Shown here: piece by piece, positions 1 to 10,205 of the stretch
Layout of the letters: every line of letters starts with the position of its first letter
How positions within the stretch are numbered: the first letter of the stretch is position 1
Assembly (NCBI RefSeq): GCF_000003815.2
Contig: NC_049994.1
Coordinates: 18,498,862 to 18,550,022 of the forward strand
From: Branchiostoma floridae
Lineage: Eukaryota > Chordata > Leptocardii > Amphioxiformes > Branchiostomatidae
Reading direction: 5' to 3'
Length of the DNA: 51,161 bases
Position numbers and translations under genes: made by a program
The notes under the pieces: model-generated
What the model was told of the DNA's origin: nothing
Databases searched by the model: none
Seen by the model: the letters and a program-made list of their open reading frames with translations, nothing else

Positions 1-1260
1 TGACACGCCTGGAAGTGATGATAGCATCATAACGATCTAAATATTTTCTAGCCATATCAAACATATACAACAAAGATGCTATAATAAATATAATTATTAT
101 AGATTCGTAGAATTATGCTATTTATCACCATAAGATAACCTTATTGTTTGATCATTTTATGTAGTTTTATGCGCTACAATGAGATTAGCGTTTTGATGCG
201 CTGTTCCGTGGAGGTCACCATAGGTCATTAACCGCAATTGACCCCACAAGGATGGCTAAATGATATGGGAGTTCGTGTGAATTTTTATGTCAAATTTCGT
301 TTAAGTCAGATTATGTGGCCAAAGACAGAGAGGAAATTTTCGCATGGTTGTTCGTCCGACTGAAAGAGTTTTGGTTTGCTATCCGAATCATGCTCACCAT
401 CTCACCATCACCATGTCCGAATGCGCCCCAACTGAACTTTCAATCGCCCTTTCTTCACGGGGTTTTGGTTTCAATACTCGCCTTGTATTAAGATAAATGA
501 TTCATTTCCTACGAGGGAGGAGGTTCACCTCGTTCTTTGATGTCACAACATCGCCGCAGCTTTCATCATCGCGCAGTGGCAAGATCCCCATGTGTCATGC
601 GCGCCCCTTGGCGGCTATGTTATAAAACACATGTAACTGTCTAACGTCACATTTCCAAACCTGGCCCGGTCGGGCTGTTTGTGGAAATGAAAAATAGAAA
701 TGTGTACGTAAAAGTATACACAGATAATGCCCACGACTATTCTCTTTACCTTTTGTGTAGTTTGGTGTCTTTTGTGTTATACTTTTCATTCCCAAAAGCT
801 GCCAGGCCGGGCCCCGTGACGAAGGCATAAGCTAGGTGCTTTCATAATTTAGTAACATAAATCTTTGTGTGAACAAGGCATGCATGACGTATTACCCAAA
901 CTGTTTGAACAAAAATGAAATGACTGAATTAATTGCGAATGCCTACTACTTTTACTACTACCACTGCTACTACTACTAAACTACTTCTTCAATCAGTTGA
1001 CTACCGTGTTTTCTCAATAACAATTACAAAATTGAATTCTTTAACAGAAAATCCAGATTTCACTCATTTCAGTTCAACAGTAACTACGATACTATCTTAA
1101 ACGGCGCATTTTTTTTTTACTTTCAGAATCATAATGTTGTCTTGATTAGTCTCTACGCTGCTCTTTCGACGTATCAATTGGTGGATGCAATGATGGAAAG
1201 GAGAAAATCAAAGGAGGGTTTAATAGGTGGCGCTTCTACACAGTTCATGTCCAACTGCAA
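1..1260. other. AT-rich non-coding DNA
   Basis: No convincing gene is visible on either strand. The only open frame of note (595-828, minus) has no recognisable motif and looks like chance. Short ACT trinucleotide runs occur near 945-980. Confidence 0.6.
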
Positions 1261-1289
1261 CATGTAGCGATGTATAGAGAGAGAGAACT

Positions 1290-1440
1290 GGTTTATTTAT
1301 TTAAACACACAATGACATGTACAAGATTATAGTCTGAGGACTAAATTGCCTCGTACATTCTACAGGAGAGGCTGGCGCTTAGGACTAAAACAATGGAATG
1401 TCTTGCCTAAGTGGATTAATCTAAATATACTTATCACAAT
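1290..1440 (-). mobile_element. Possible LINE 3' end remnant
   Basis: Read on the minus strand, this segment has a 'fragment of coding tail, then AATAAATAAA' layout. It resembles the 3' tails of the LINE at 32.5-35.9 kb and of the remnant at 39.9 kb, which also carry a short imperfect palindrome followed by an A-rich end. No reverse transcriptase motif remains, so this is a weak call. Confidence 0.3.
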
Positions 1441-1639
1441 TTCTACTACACATTTACAATTTAAAAGTGTGGATCTGCACACCATCAGGTAGATATATAT
1501 CTATGTCAATTATAAAATCGATCTCATTCTGAATGATTAAAATGTGACACTTCAAAGTCTAATGTGAGTTTAAAAGATCGATACAATAAAGCAGCGTGGT
1601 ATTCCTGAAACGAGCTATATCTGAAGACCGTGGATTGAT

Positions 1640-1700
1640 GAATTCCACAGCTGTGATATTCATCACTTAGATGATGAATTCCACAGCTGTGGAATCATCA
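1640..1700. repeat. Short inverted repeats beside the minisatellite
   Basis: A perfect 18-bp palindrome (attccacagctgtggaat) lies at about 1678-1695, and half of it recurs at 1641-1655. The arms extend to about 14 bp if one base is skipped. It directly precedes the 64-bp minisatellite and shares its gatgaat/attcatc words, so it may be a decayed relative of the repeat unit. Confidence 0.6.
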
Positions 1701-1712
1701 ATAGTGCTGTGA

Positions 1713-2337
1713 GATTCATCGATCTACTGATGAATCCAACGCCACTTCCGTCCCTAATACTGGCGATCGGCCGTGGGATTCATCGATCTACTGATGAACC
1801 CAACGCCACTTCCGTCCCTTATACTGGCGATCGGCCGTGGGATTCATCGATCTACTGATGAATCCAACGCCACTTCCGTCCCTAATACTGGCGATCGGCC
1901 GTGGGATTCATCGATCTACTGATGAATCCAACGCCACTTCCGTCCCTAATACTGACGATCGGCCGTTGGATTCATCGATCTACTGATGAATCCAACGCCA
2001 CTTCCGTCACTAATACTGGCGATCGGCCGTGAGATTCATCGATCTACTGATGAAACCAACGCCACTTCCGTCCCTTATACTGGCGATCGACCGTGGGATT
2101 CATCGATCTACTGATGAATCCAACGCCATTCTCGTCCCTTATACTGGCGATCGGCCGTGAGATTCATCGATCTACTGATGAATCCAACGCCACTTCCGTC
2201 CCTTATACTGGCGATCGACCGTGGGATTCATCGATCTACTGATGAATCCAACGCCATTCTCGTCCCTAATACTGGCGATCGGCCGTGGGATTCATCGATC
2301 TACTGATGACCCAACGCCACTTCCATCTCTATACTGG
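1713..2337. repeat. 64-bp minisatellite, about 9.8 copies, truncated by a gap
   Basis: Tandem copies start at 1713, 1777 and so on every 64 bp up to the assembly gap at 2338. Each unit contains ggattcatc, an 8-base spacer and gatgaatcc, a 9-bp-arm hairpin, followed by a GC-richer half with the palindrome cgatcg. Copies differ by a few substitutions; the last is shortened. The true array length is unknown because the gap interrupts it. Confidence 0.95.
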
Positions 2338-2437
2338 NNNNNNNNNNNNNNNNNNNNNNNNNNNNNNNNNNNNNNNNNNNNNNNNNNNNNNNNNNNNNNN
2401 NNNNNNNNNNNNNNNNNNNNNNNNNNNNNNNNNNNNN
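2338..2437. other. Assembly gap (100 N)
   Basis: Exactly 100 N, the usual placeholder length. It separates the minisatellite from the first base of the left LTR, so the left target-site duplication of the retrotransposon cannot be checked. Confidence 0.99.
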
Positions 2438-2647
2438 TGTTACCCTCGTTCTGTCCACTTTAGATGATGTTTAGGAAGCCCAGAGGTGACACAAGAGCGA
2501 CTAGGAGACTGGAGTTGAAACGACGTGAACTGATGTTTATTCCTTTTTCCGGCTACTGCCAGGACGCATGCGCGTCGGCCCAGACACATGCGTGTCGGCC
2601 CGGACTATCCCATTATCCATAAAGGGGGTTATTTCTACATGGCAACA
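2438..2647 (-). repeat. 3' LTR of the gypsy element
   Basis: It is 210 bp, TGTT...AACA, and about 97% identical to 9143-9352. It carries two near-tandem 22-bp GC-rich words (gcatgcgcgtcggccc type) and, on the minus strand, AATAAA (2536-2541), a plausible polyadenylation signal of the R region. It starts on the first base after the assembly gap. Confidence 0.95.
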
Positions 2648-3278
2648 CTCTCCCCTCTTTTAAAGTCGTCTCGGAACAATAACAATAACAATAAGAAACT
2701 ATTAATGAACATATATATATGGTTGTTTAGTACTATGAAAAATAAAGGATATATTCTATTCTATTCTCCTTTGCGTTAGCCTCTTTTTTTTTTTTTTAGT
2801 TTTGGCACCGATAACATCTTTAACATCGGCACTGATAACATCTTTAACTTTGGCACGGATAGCATCTTCAATAAACTGACTTCACTGCTACTAACAGAAG
2901 CTCCAACGTACTGACTGTTTTAGAACAGTTAACACAACATTAGGCCTGGTCTAAATTCTGAGCTGGAAGTCCTGCAGAGTCCACACAACTGGAATCCATC
3001 AGTCTCTTTGTTATCTATAAATAACCAACATACATGTCTCTCAAATATGGAATGATTTTCCACAATAACCTTGCATTTACTGTCCACAATATAATTGTCC
3101 CATGAGACTCTTCTCATTCAGCGGGTAATCCACAGGCACAGCGGCACTGGTACAGCGGGTAATCCACAGGAATAGTAATATCCACAATAACAGCAGGTAA
3201 TCCACAAGAATAGTAATCCACTGGAATAATAATCCATAGCAGTTCACAGTCCACACGAATAACAGGTACTCCATCCCC
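2648..3278 (-). other. 3' non-coding part of the gypsy element, with PPT and short tandem repeats
   Basis: Right after the LTR, the minus strand reads aaaagaggggagag (about 2648-2661), a polypurine tract in the position needed to prime plus-strand synthesis. Then come imperfect ~27-bp repeats at 2800-2875 (ggcaccgataacatcttta type) and a looser 'ggtaatccacaggaatagtaat' array at 3119-3260. A hydrophobic 65-residue frame (3077-3274) falls in the second array and looks like a by-product of it. No env gene is seen. Confidence 0.75.
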
Positions 3279-6200
3279 TTAGCTGGGCGCGTACATGCGA
3301 ATTATCGGTATTAACTGTCCACAGTGAAGGCACGACTGATATAATTGCCCCGGATGCCCTGCTCCCGCGTTCCACGTGTTCAGCGGCCATGGTGTCCCTA
3401 CATTCCACTCTGCTGCATTTACTGTGTTCACTGTTGGTACTCTCAAGTAGCCTGGTTGTCCACCTACATTATATGTGAGAGTCCGTGGTGGTCTCCTATT
3501 TCGTCTTGGTCTGTTCTCTTCTGCTTCTGCTGGGTCTGGAATATCCTCAGCACCCTGAGACACACAGGGCTGGTCCTCAGACTCAACTTCAACATCAGTT
3601 TCTTCATCCCTTTCACTACCTGTACTTCCTCTCTGGTCTTCTTGTTCAGCTCCAATTTCGACTCTGTTGTCTGCAAGTTCTTCTTCCTCATTATCACTCC
3701 TCTTGTCCTCTCTTTGAGGTGTTTTCTCTTCGCTTTGTTTGTCCACTGGAACCTCTAGAGGCAGTCCGTCACACGGTAGTAGCATATTTCTATGTAACAC
3801 TCTTGACCTTCCTTCTCTGCATTCTGGGCGTACCTCATACACTGGAATATCTTTCCCCTTCTGCTTCACAATGATGTGGACTTTGTCCTCCCAGTGGGAA
3901 CGCAACTTGCCCGGTCCTCCTCTGTCCGTCATATTTCGAACAAGGACCCGGTCACCACTGGACAGACTGAGACCGTGCACCTTTCTGTCGTACTGCTTCT
4001 TCCCTTTTGCACCTGTTTTCCTGGCATGCTGACTCGCAATCCTGTAGGCCTCCTGCATGCCACGTTTCCATTTCTTGACATACTCAGGATACGATTGAAC
4101 CTCATTCTCCTTGTCTTCAATCCCGAACATAAGGTCCACTGGCAGGCGGGGGTGATGTCCATACAACAGAAAGTGAGGCGAATACCCAGTGCTCTCATGT
4201 CGGGTGCAGTTGTACGCATGAACCACTTTGTTAAGAGACGCCTTCCAATCTGTTTTCTGGGATTCTGGGAGAGCACGTAACATCGCTAGCAAAGTCCGAT
4301 TAAACCTCTCCACCTGACCATTCCCCTGGGGGTGATACGGGGTTGTTCTCGAGGGCGACACTCCACTCAGCTGATGTAGGCGTTGAAACAACCTATTTTC
4401 AAACTCTGCTCCCTGGTCATGGTGAATCTTGAGAGGGTACCCAAATCTAGGAATGAAGTCATTAAAGAGCTTCTCTGCCGCTGTTCTCCCTGACTTGTTC
4501 CTGGTTGCATATGCTTGAGCGAACCGTGTGAAATGGTCCACAACCACCAACATGTACTCGTATCCACCTTTGCTCCTTTCAAGGTGGACATAGTCAATGG
4601 ACACCAGTTGTAGCGGCTCAGTGGTGATGATGTTAGTAAGTGGGGCTTTGTCTGGAATGTTTGGCTTCCGGCGCTTAATGCACTGACACTTGGAGGTACA
4701 GTATTCAACTATGTCTCTCTGCATCTTTGGCCAGTAGAACCGTTGTCTTGCCAGGCTGACAACCCTGTCTGCTCCCAGATGGCCCATTTTGTCATGTAGT
4801 TCTTGGTACACAATGTTTCTATATTCCTTCGGGAGCACTACTTGCAGTACTGGACCAGCTCTCCGGCGGAGAATGCCCTCATCATCGATCTGCAGCTTTT
4901 TCCACTCCCGCATGTATTCTCTTGTACCAATTGAGTTGTCTTGCCTCTCTCGGGTAGTGGGATTCCTCCCCCCTTCTTTCAGCTCTATCACCTTTCTAAT
5001 GGCCGAGTCCCGACGTTGCGCTTCACCGATCTCCTTCTTGCTCAATGGTCCTATACTTGCACTCTTGTCTTCAGGTGGTAGACTGTCAATGTTCGTAGTG
5101 ATAGCACTTATCCATGTGGCATCTCCTTGATCCACTGCCTGCATGGCCTGGGTGGTGGCACTCAGTACATCACCACTCACTTCTTCTGTGCAGGTAGCCA
5201 TAAACTGCTCAGCATCTCCTGGACTTGGTAATCTTGACAGCACATCTGCATCTGCATTGGCTTTCCCAGGTCGGTACTTGATGCTGAAGTTATAGTCCAC
5301 CAACTCTGCCACCCATCGGTGACCTGTCGCATTCAACTTGGCCGTGCTCAGAACGTAGGTGAGTGGATTATTGTCGGTATATACTTCAAAAGATGGGGCG
5401 TAGTACAGGTAGTCTCGGAACTTCTCAGTAATGGACCACTTGAGAGCCAAGAACTCCAACTTCCCCGAGTGCATGTGGTAATTCTTCTCTGCCGGTGACA
5501 GTGTCCGTGAACCATAGGCAATCACCCGGAGCTTGCCCTCTTGCTGTTGATATAATACTGCGCCCAAACCATTGGCTGATGCATCTGTGTGCAGGATAAA
5601 TGGTTTCTCAAAGTCAGGGTAGGCCATCACAGGTGGGCTGGTCAGTTGTTCTGTCAGTTGATTAAGGATATCTTGGTGTTCCTCAGTCCACTGGACTGGT
5701 TGCTTCGCAGCACTGTCCGACAGCAGGTCGTACAGTGGTTTAGCAATTCTACTGAAGTCCTTGATGTACGTCCTGTAGTACCCGAGGAACCCAAGCACCC
5801 GTCGTACATCTCCTACAGTAGTGGGCTTCTTGTCTCTGATTGCCTTGACTGCTGCTGTATCTTCTGGATCCATCGTGTACCCATCTGCAGTGACTAGCTT
5901 CCCGACATACCTCACCTGTCGTCGGAACATCACACATTTCTTTGGCTTCAACTTACAGCCATGTTCCTGGAACCTGCGCAACACTCTCCTGATGCGCTCG
6001 ACATGTGACTCAAAGCCTTCGCTGTAGACCATGGTGTCATCCATATACGGTTCGCATATTTCATGGCTCAAGCCCTCGAGCACTTCTTCCATATGCCGTT
6101 GGAATGCTGGAGGCGCGTTCTTTAATCCCATGGGGACGCGAACCCACTCATAGAGTCCGTATGGCGTTACAAAGGCTGTGTATTTCCTACTTCCTTCCTC

Positions 6201-7547
6201 CATGTACCCCTGATGGTACGCCTTTCCTAGATCCAGTACAGAGAACCATGTGTTTCCCTTCAACCTGTTGAGCACATCTTGAATCCTCGGGAGGGGCTGG
6301 CGATCTGGCACTGTTTTCTCGTTCAGTGCCCGGTAATCAATACATAGTCTCATTCCTCCATCCTTCTTCCGTACGCACACCATTGGTGATGAATATGGTG
6401 ATTTGGATTTCGTGATCCATTCTTGGTTAATCAAATCTTCGATATATTCCTTAACCTCCTTGTACAGTGGGGTGGGAATTGACACATAATTCTTCTGAAC
6501 AGGTTCTTTATCAGTCAGGTTGATGTTTAACTTGAGCCCCTCCATGCTGCCAATGTCGGACTCATCTCTGGAGAATGCCCCCGATTCCTCACGAAGCATC
6601 TGTCGCACTATCTTCCTCTGTTCTTCACTCAGATGAGACAAGTCAACTGGAGGGTCCCACAACTCATCAGGTGCATCCTGCTCTGCCTGGACTGTGTTGA
6701 CTTGAGCTGGTTGTTTTGTTTGCTGATGGCTGTCGTTTACTGGTCTCACATCAACTGGAACCATTGATCTGATAGGTTCTATCTGACCCAAGACTGTCCT
6801 CGCAGGAAGGTAGACATCATAACTGTTAGGGTTGCTTACCGGCACTCTGATCAAACCAGTTGAACTCACCCTTGTGAGTACTGACTCCACCTCCAAGCCC
6901 GTGGGCCAACTCCCTCCTATATCTGGCTCAAACAAGACAGATTGTTTCTCTTCCACTGAACCTGTAGGAATTCTACATCTAACCTGGACAGTGGCTCCTC
7001 GTGGTATCTTGATTCTCTTCCGGCCAACCCTTACTCTCACCAAGTTTGTCTTACTAAAATCTTCCATCATGCAGACCAGCGCCTCTGCCTCTCCAGCTTC
7101 TACTGGCACCGCCTGAGACAGCAGAGCAGCTCCGGAGCAGCCGTTCCTGGCACACACACTCTGCATCTCCTCAATCACGTTGTAGCCAATTATTGGGTGC
7201 TCCTGTTTGTCATCTGATGTCACCAAGAATGGCACAGTTAGCTCTGGTGTGTCTTTCTCGCTAACCATTTTAAACTTCACTTCGATCCAGCCATCATATG
7301 GTATGTTGGTGCCGTTTGCAGCCTGTAAGTTGAAGTCTACTCCTCCCAGTATGTCGATCAATGGCTGAATTTCTGTTTTGGGCAGGTATTTTGTTCTCCA
7401 CTTGTTTGTCATGATACTCACTTGGGCTCCCGTGTCCCATAACGCTTGGGTTTGTACGTCCTCTAAGTGACAAGAGACAAGGCACTTGTTTCCAACCAGC
7501 CTGGTTAACTTTCCTCTTTGTTTGGGTGTTAAGCGTGATGACATCAT
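3279..7547 (-). CDS. pol: Gypsy Pol polyprotein (protease, RT, RNase H, integrase)
   Basis: 1422 residues from the first in-frame ATG. Visible in order: an aspartic protease motif ALWDTGAQ (DTG near residues 38-40); reverse transcriptase with [10 protein letters not shown] and catalytic YMDD (about 501-504); RNase H beginning [13 protein letters not shown] (about 653); an integrase HHCC zinc finger (HDKMGHL...CQCIKRRK, about 918); and the DDE core (SIDYVHL about 984, HHDQGAEF about 1043, [10 protein letters not shown] about 1077). The frame stays open upstream of the ATG to a stop at 7704-7706 and overlaps the end of gag by 55 nt. Pol is therefore most likely made by -1 frameshifting rather than from its own ATG. 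The C-terminal tail is acidic, then RPRRNRRPP; no chromodomain is evident. There are no internal stops. Confidence 0.95.
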   Translation of the reverse strand: MMSSRLTPKQRGKLTRLVGNKCLVSCHLEDVQTQALWDTGAQVSIMTNKWRTKYLPKTEIQPLIDILGGVDFNLQAANGTNIPYDGWIEVKFKMVSEKDTPELTVPFLVTSDDKQEHPIIGYNVIEEMQSVCARNGCSGAALLSQAVPVEAGEAEALVCMMEDFSKTNLVRVRVGRKRIKIPRGATVQVRCRIPTGSVEEKQSVLFEPDIGGSWPTGLEVESVLTRVSSTGLIRVPVSNPNSYDVYLPARTVLGQIEPIRSMVPVDVRPVNDSHQQTKQPAQVNTVQAEQDAPDELWDPPVDLSHLSEEQRKIVRQMLREESGAFSRDESDIGSMEGLKLNINLTDKEPVQKNYVSIPTPLYKEVKEYIEDLINQEWITKSKSPYSSPMVCVRKKDGGMRLCIDYRALNEKTVPDRQPLPRIQDVLNRLKGNTWFSVLDLGKAYHQGYMEEGSRKYTAFVTPYGLYEWVRVPMGLKNAPPAFQRHMEEVLEGLSHEICEPYMDDTMVYSEGFESHVERIRRVLRRFQEHGCKLKPKKCVMFRRQVRYVGKLVTADGYTMDPEDTAAVKAIRDKKPTTVGDVRRVLGFLGYYRTYIKDFSRIAKPLYDLLSDSAAKQPVQWTEEHQDILNQLTEQLTSPPVMAYPDFEKPFILHTDASANGLGAVLYQQQEGKLRVIAYGSRTLSPAEKNYHMHSGKLEFLALKWSITEKFRDYLYYAPSFEVYTDNNPLTYVLSTAKLNATGHRWVAELVDYNFSIKYRPGKANADADVLSRLPSPGDAEQFMATCTEEVSGDVLSATTQAMQAVDQGDATWISAITTNIDSLPPEDKSASIGPLSKKEIGEAQRRDSAIRKVIELKEGGRNPTTRERQDNSIGTREYMREWKKLQIDDEGILRRRAGPVLQVVLPKEYRNIVYQELHDKMGHLGADRVVSLARQRFYWPKMQRDIVEYCTSKCQCIKRRKPNIPDKAPLTNIITTEPLQLVSIDYVHLERSKGGYEYMLVVVDHFTRFAQAYATRNKSGRTAAEKLFNDFIPRFGYPLKIHHDQGAEFENRLFQRLHQLSGVSPSRTTPYHPQGNGQVERFNRTLLAMLRALPESQKTDWKASLNKVVHAYNCTRHESTGYSPHFLLYGHHPRLPVDLMFGIEDKENEVQSYPEYVKKWKRGMQEAYRIASQHARKTGAKGKKQYDRKVHGLSLSSGDRVLVRNMTDRGGPGKLRSHWEDKVHIIVKQKGKDIPVYEVRPECREGRSRVLHRNMLLPCDGLPLEVPVDKQSEEKTPQREDKRSDNEEEELADNRVEIGAEQEDQRGSTGSERDEETDVEVESEDQPCVSQGAEDIPDPAEAEENRPRRNRRPPRTLTYNVGGQPGYLRVPTVNTVNAAEWNVGTPWPLNTWNAGAGHPGQLYQSCLHCGQLIPIIRMYAPS

Positions 7548-7648
7548 ATTGACATTACCGGTATATTGACTCTGTTCTGTTCTCTTTGGTTCTGTTCTAC
7601 TTCTAGTATCTACTGGTGGGTGGTGGGACTGCGTGGTATTCTTCAGGG

Positions 7649-8863
7649 CTACTCCCCGTCCCTTGGGAGGGCCCTGGACTCGTTTCCCCGGGGAGCAGCC
7701 TGACTACGGCATTCCCTGGCTTGGTGGTTGGTTCTTCCACACACGAAGCAGTGGTTGCATCTCTCTGCGCGCGCCTGCCAGCATTGGTCGCACAGCCTTC
7801 TTGATCTTGCTGTCACCACATTGATCCCAGTACGAGTAGTATTTGTATCTGTAGTGTTTACTCTGGCAGCACTTCTCTTCTTCTCCTCTCTCTCCTGCTT
7901 GTCAATCACTGCCCTGCCCACTTTCTCCAACAGCTCAACATCCGTGGTCCCACACTTCCGGTCGAGGTGAGGCTGTATTTCCAGCCTGATTGCATCATCA
8001 CTCAGGCCAGTCAGGACTGCCCGCAGGAACATGGCCTGCACAAGACCTGCGCTGTACAACTCGTCTTCTTCTTCATTAGCCTCTATAACTCGGTCCCTCA
8101 GATCCATCATTCTCATCAGGAAGTTCTGGGGAGACTCCTCGTTTGCCTGTTTCCCCATGCTCAGCTTACGATACAGGTCAGTAGCTGTACACTGTGGACA
8201 CTGGGCCTTCACCACCTGCTCGACTGTCTCCAGGTCCATTTCCTTACCTTCCAGGTAAGAACGGAGGGCTGATTCTGCTGGGATGGCTCTAATCACCGCG
8301 TCTACGACCTCCTCCTCTGTATATCCCTGCTTCAGGCCACTGTTGACCTGGTACGTGAGGGACTTGAAGCTGAGGGTACCCACTTGGCCGATTATTTTGA
8401 ACTCCTTCCTGCTCACATGGTGAGGTGCAGCTGGTCTAGTGTTAGTCTTCCAGTGGGTCTTCCTGACAGTGTCAACCCCTCCAGCAACTGATCGAGTGTT
8501 AGTGTTCCATAGGGTCTTCCTTACAGTGTCAATCCCCTCAGGTGACTCCAGGTGGTCCAACCTTCCTCCTAATTTCTTAACCTCTGTGCAACACCCCGTG
8601 ACAACATTTGCTAGGTGAGTAGTGGCATCAACCAACTCTTTCACGGTGACTTCAACACTATTCTTATTCAGCTGTAGCCCTGGTGGCGTCTGGGAATGGA
8701 GGGGATAAGGCCCGCTTAACTGTGGAAGGTCGCTAGGTTTCGTCATATCAGACTGTCTCTTAGGCTTCACATCAGATGTTGTGGACTGTTTTGGACGTAG
8801 GAATTCTTCCACTGATCTTGTTAACTCCTCTACCGATTCCATTTTGATTCCACCTTGCGCCAT
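7649..8863 (-). CDS. gag: Gypsy Gag protein with CCHC zinc knuckle
   Basis: 404 residues from the ATG at 8863, which has A at -3 and G at +4. The frame runs 20 codons further upstream to a stop at 8924-8926 but has no earlier ATG. The middle is a helical capsid-like region ([33 protein letters not shown]). Near the C-terminus is a nucleocapsid knuckle [14 protein letters not shown] (CX2CX4HX4C), preceded by a second Cys cluster ([12 protein letters not shown]). Gag would package the element RNA. It ends in a TAG 102 nt before the pol ATG, in the frame one base apart from pol. Confidence 0.93.
   Translation of the reverse strand: MAQGGIKMESVEELTRSVEEFLRPKQSTTSDVKPKRQSDMTKPSDLPQLSGPYPLHSQTPPGLQLNKNSVEVTVKELVDATTHLANVVTGCCTEVKKLGGRLDHLESPEGIDTVRKTLWNTNTRSVAGGVDTVRKTHWKTNTRPAAPHHVSRKEFKIIGQVGTLSFKSLTYQVNSGLKQGYTEEEVVDAVIRAIPAESALRSYLEGKEMDLETVEQVVKAQCPQCTATDLYRKLSMGKQANEESPQNFLMRMMDLRDRVIEANEEEDELYSAGLVQAMFLRAVLTGLSDDAIRLEIQPHLDRKCGTTDVELLEKVGRAVIDKQEREEKKRSAARVNTTDTNTTRTGINVVTARSRRLCDQCWQARAERCNHCFVCGRTNHQARECRSQAAPRGNESRALPRDGE
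7682..7688 (-). promoter_or_regulatory. -1 ribosomal frameshift heptamer G GGA AAC between gag and pol
   Basis: The minus strand reads GGGAAAC, an X XXY YYZ slippery heptamer. The gag codons here are CGG GGA AAC, so the heptamer is phased exactly as needed for tandem -1 slippage. It lies inside the 55-nt window where both frames are open (7649-7703). Downstream, CTCCC and GGGAG can pair around an 8-nt loop about 12 nt after the heptamer, and a GTCC/GGAC pairing is also possible. Function is inferred from motif, phase and position. Confidence 0.85.
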
Positions 8864-9120
8864 TCTTCCCTTTGTATCTCTTCCCACAACAACAGTTCTT
8901 ATCGGTACGGTCGCCCTCCCCACTTATTCTCGTCTCATGGGCGCCGCCATCTTTGTTGTGAAACCGGAGACACTAACCTCTGACCTCTCGTCCCACGTTC
9001 CGTCGCGTCACGTGACCGTTTCGGCGGGAACTTCCGTCAGACGACCTTTCCCTCTTGCCGCTTCTCTCAAACTTCACGGGCTGTTACCGCACCATCCGCT
9101 CCGTTTTTCCTGGAACTTTT

Positions 9121-9139
9121 GATCTCGGTAGAACCTCCA
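9121..9139 (-). other. Primer binding site, tRNA-Gln-like
   Basis: Three bases inside the 5' LTR, the plus strand reads gatctcggtagaacctcca, which ends in CCA like a tRNA 3' end. The element RNA is its complement (TGGAGGTTC...). From memory, the acceptor and T-stem side matches animal tRNA-Gln with one base different. The primer identity is therefore probable, not proven. Confidence 0.75.
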
Positions 9140-9142
9140 TTT

Positions 9143-9352
9143 TGTTACCCTCGTTCTGTCCACTTTAGATGATGTTTAGGGAGCCCAGAGGTGACACAAG
9201 AGCGACTAGGAGACTGGAGTTGAAACGACGTGAACTGATGTTTATTCCTTCTTCCGGCTACTGCCCCGACGCATGCGCGTCGGCCCGGACACATGCGCGT
9301 CGGCCCGGACTATCCCATTATCCATAAAGGGGGTTATTTCTACATGGCAACA
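9143..9352 (-). repeat. 5' LTR of the gypsy element
   Basis: It is 210 bp, TGTT...AACA, the partner of 2438-2647. On the minus strand it should hold promoter, R and polyadenylation signal (AATAAA at 9241-9246). The bases just outside are ctagc; the other flank is missing in the gap, so no target duplication can be confirmed. Confidence 0.95.
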
Positions 9353-9783
9353 CTAGCATCAAGTTGCTTGCAGCTCTAGATGTATATTTTGTACATGTAG
9401 AAGGATAAGCAATTGAAAATGGATCATATGTAATATTATCAAGTTAAGGTGTATTCATTGACTGTTTTTTCCTTTTGAGCAGCACATACATGTGTCTGGA
9501 ATACTCTAGATATTCATGTTGAACAAATGTGATGGAACAGCTCAAACATGCACCATTCATAACACAAAGCTGAAGGACTTTCTAGGCAATTTACATCCTT
9601 CACAATTCTCCAAGTAGGGATCAGAATACCTGACCTGTATTCATACAGATTAATGCATGTTAAATTGGAGCTAACTGTACAATATACTAGACTATTATAT
9701 TGCAGATACCCCTCTGCAGATATATTAGCCATGTAGTGTGTGAATGTTTTTTTTTGGTAAAAGTTCTTATTGTCTAGAAGTTG

Positions 9784-10205
9784 TCGACTATCGCAGAACC
9801 AGTAGTGTATCTGAAATGCTCACAAGCTTACAATGGCCACTCCTCGCTGACAGAAGGAGAGATGCACGTCTAATCACTTTATATAAAATTGTTAATGGCA
9901 TTATAAACATATCCGCAACCCAGTACCTTAAACCAGCCCAACGCAGAACCAGAGGAAGCCACATGCTTAAATATCAGCAAATTACATCCAAAAGGGACTG
10001 CTTTAGATTTTCCTTATTCCCTCGCACAGTTGCTGAGTGGAATAAGCTGCCGGGGCACATTGCCGAGGCCCCGTCAGTTGAGGCCTTTAAGGCCGGTTTG
10101 GCTGGCTTGCCCTAATCTGCACGCCACCCCCCACCCCCCTCAGCGATGCCCCAGCGGGTAGTTAGGGGGTAGTGAAAAAGAAGAAAAAGAGGAATAAAGA
10201 TTTGA
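9784..10205 (+). mobile_element. 5'-truncated LINE (RT C-terminal remnant)
   Basis: An open stretch to the stop at 10113-10115 reads SVSEMLTSLQWPLLADRRR, then ARLITLYKIVNG, then FSLFPRTVAEWNKLP. This is the standard C-terminal tail after the reverse transcriptase in jockey/RTE-like LINEs. A C-rich stretch and an AAGAAAAAGAGGAATAAAG tail follow. Endonuclease and RT core are absent, so this is a dead 5'-truncated copy. The family is not resolved. Confidence 0.85.

Larger units (their letters stand above)
2438..9352 (-). mobile_element. Gypsy-type LTR retrotransposon, nearly intact
   Basis: A 6.9-kb element in minus orientation. Two 210-bp direct LTRs (2438-2647 and 9143-9352) begin TGTT and end AACA. 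In element order it reads 5' LTR, tRNA-like primer site (9121-9139), gag (8863-7649), pol (7547-3279), a repeat-rich 3' non-coding region, a purine tract next to the 3' LTR, and the 3' LTR. The pol order protease-RT-RNase H-integrase is that of Ty3/gypsy elements. I count six substitutions between the LTRs (about 3%), and both reading frames are open, so the insertion is fairly young. No envelope-like gene is recognisable. The left target duplication is lost in the gap. Confidence 0.95.

Noticed and set aside
595-828. 77-codon open frame, minus strand
   Set aside because: No motif, no splice or promoter context, chance length in this DNA.
1713-2337. CRISPR-like regular array
   Set aside because: The whole 64-bp unit repeats, with no unique spacers, in an animal genome; it is a minisatellite.
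3077-3274. Possible env-like or membrane ORF in the gypsy element
   Set aside because: The hydrophobic pattern follows a degenerate tandem DNA repeat; no signal peptide, cleavage site or conserved motif.
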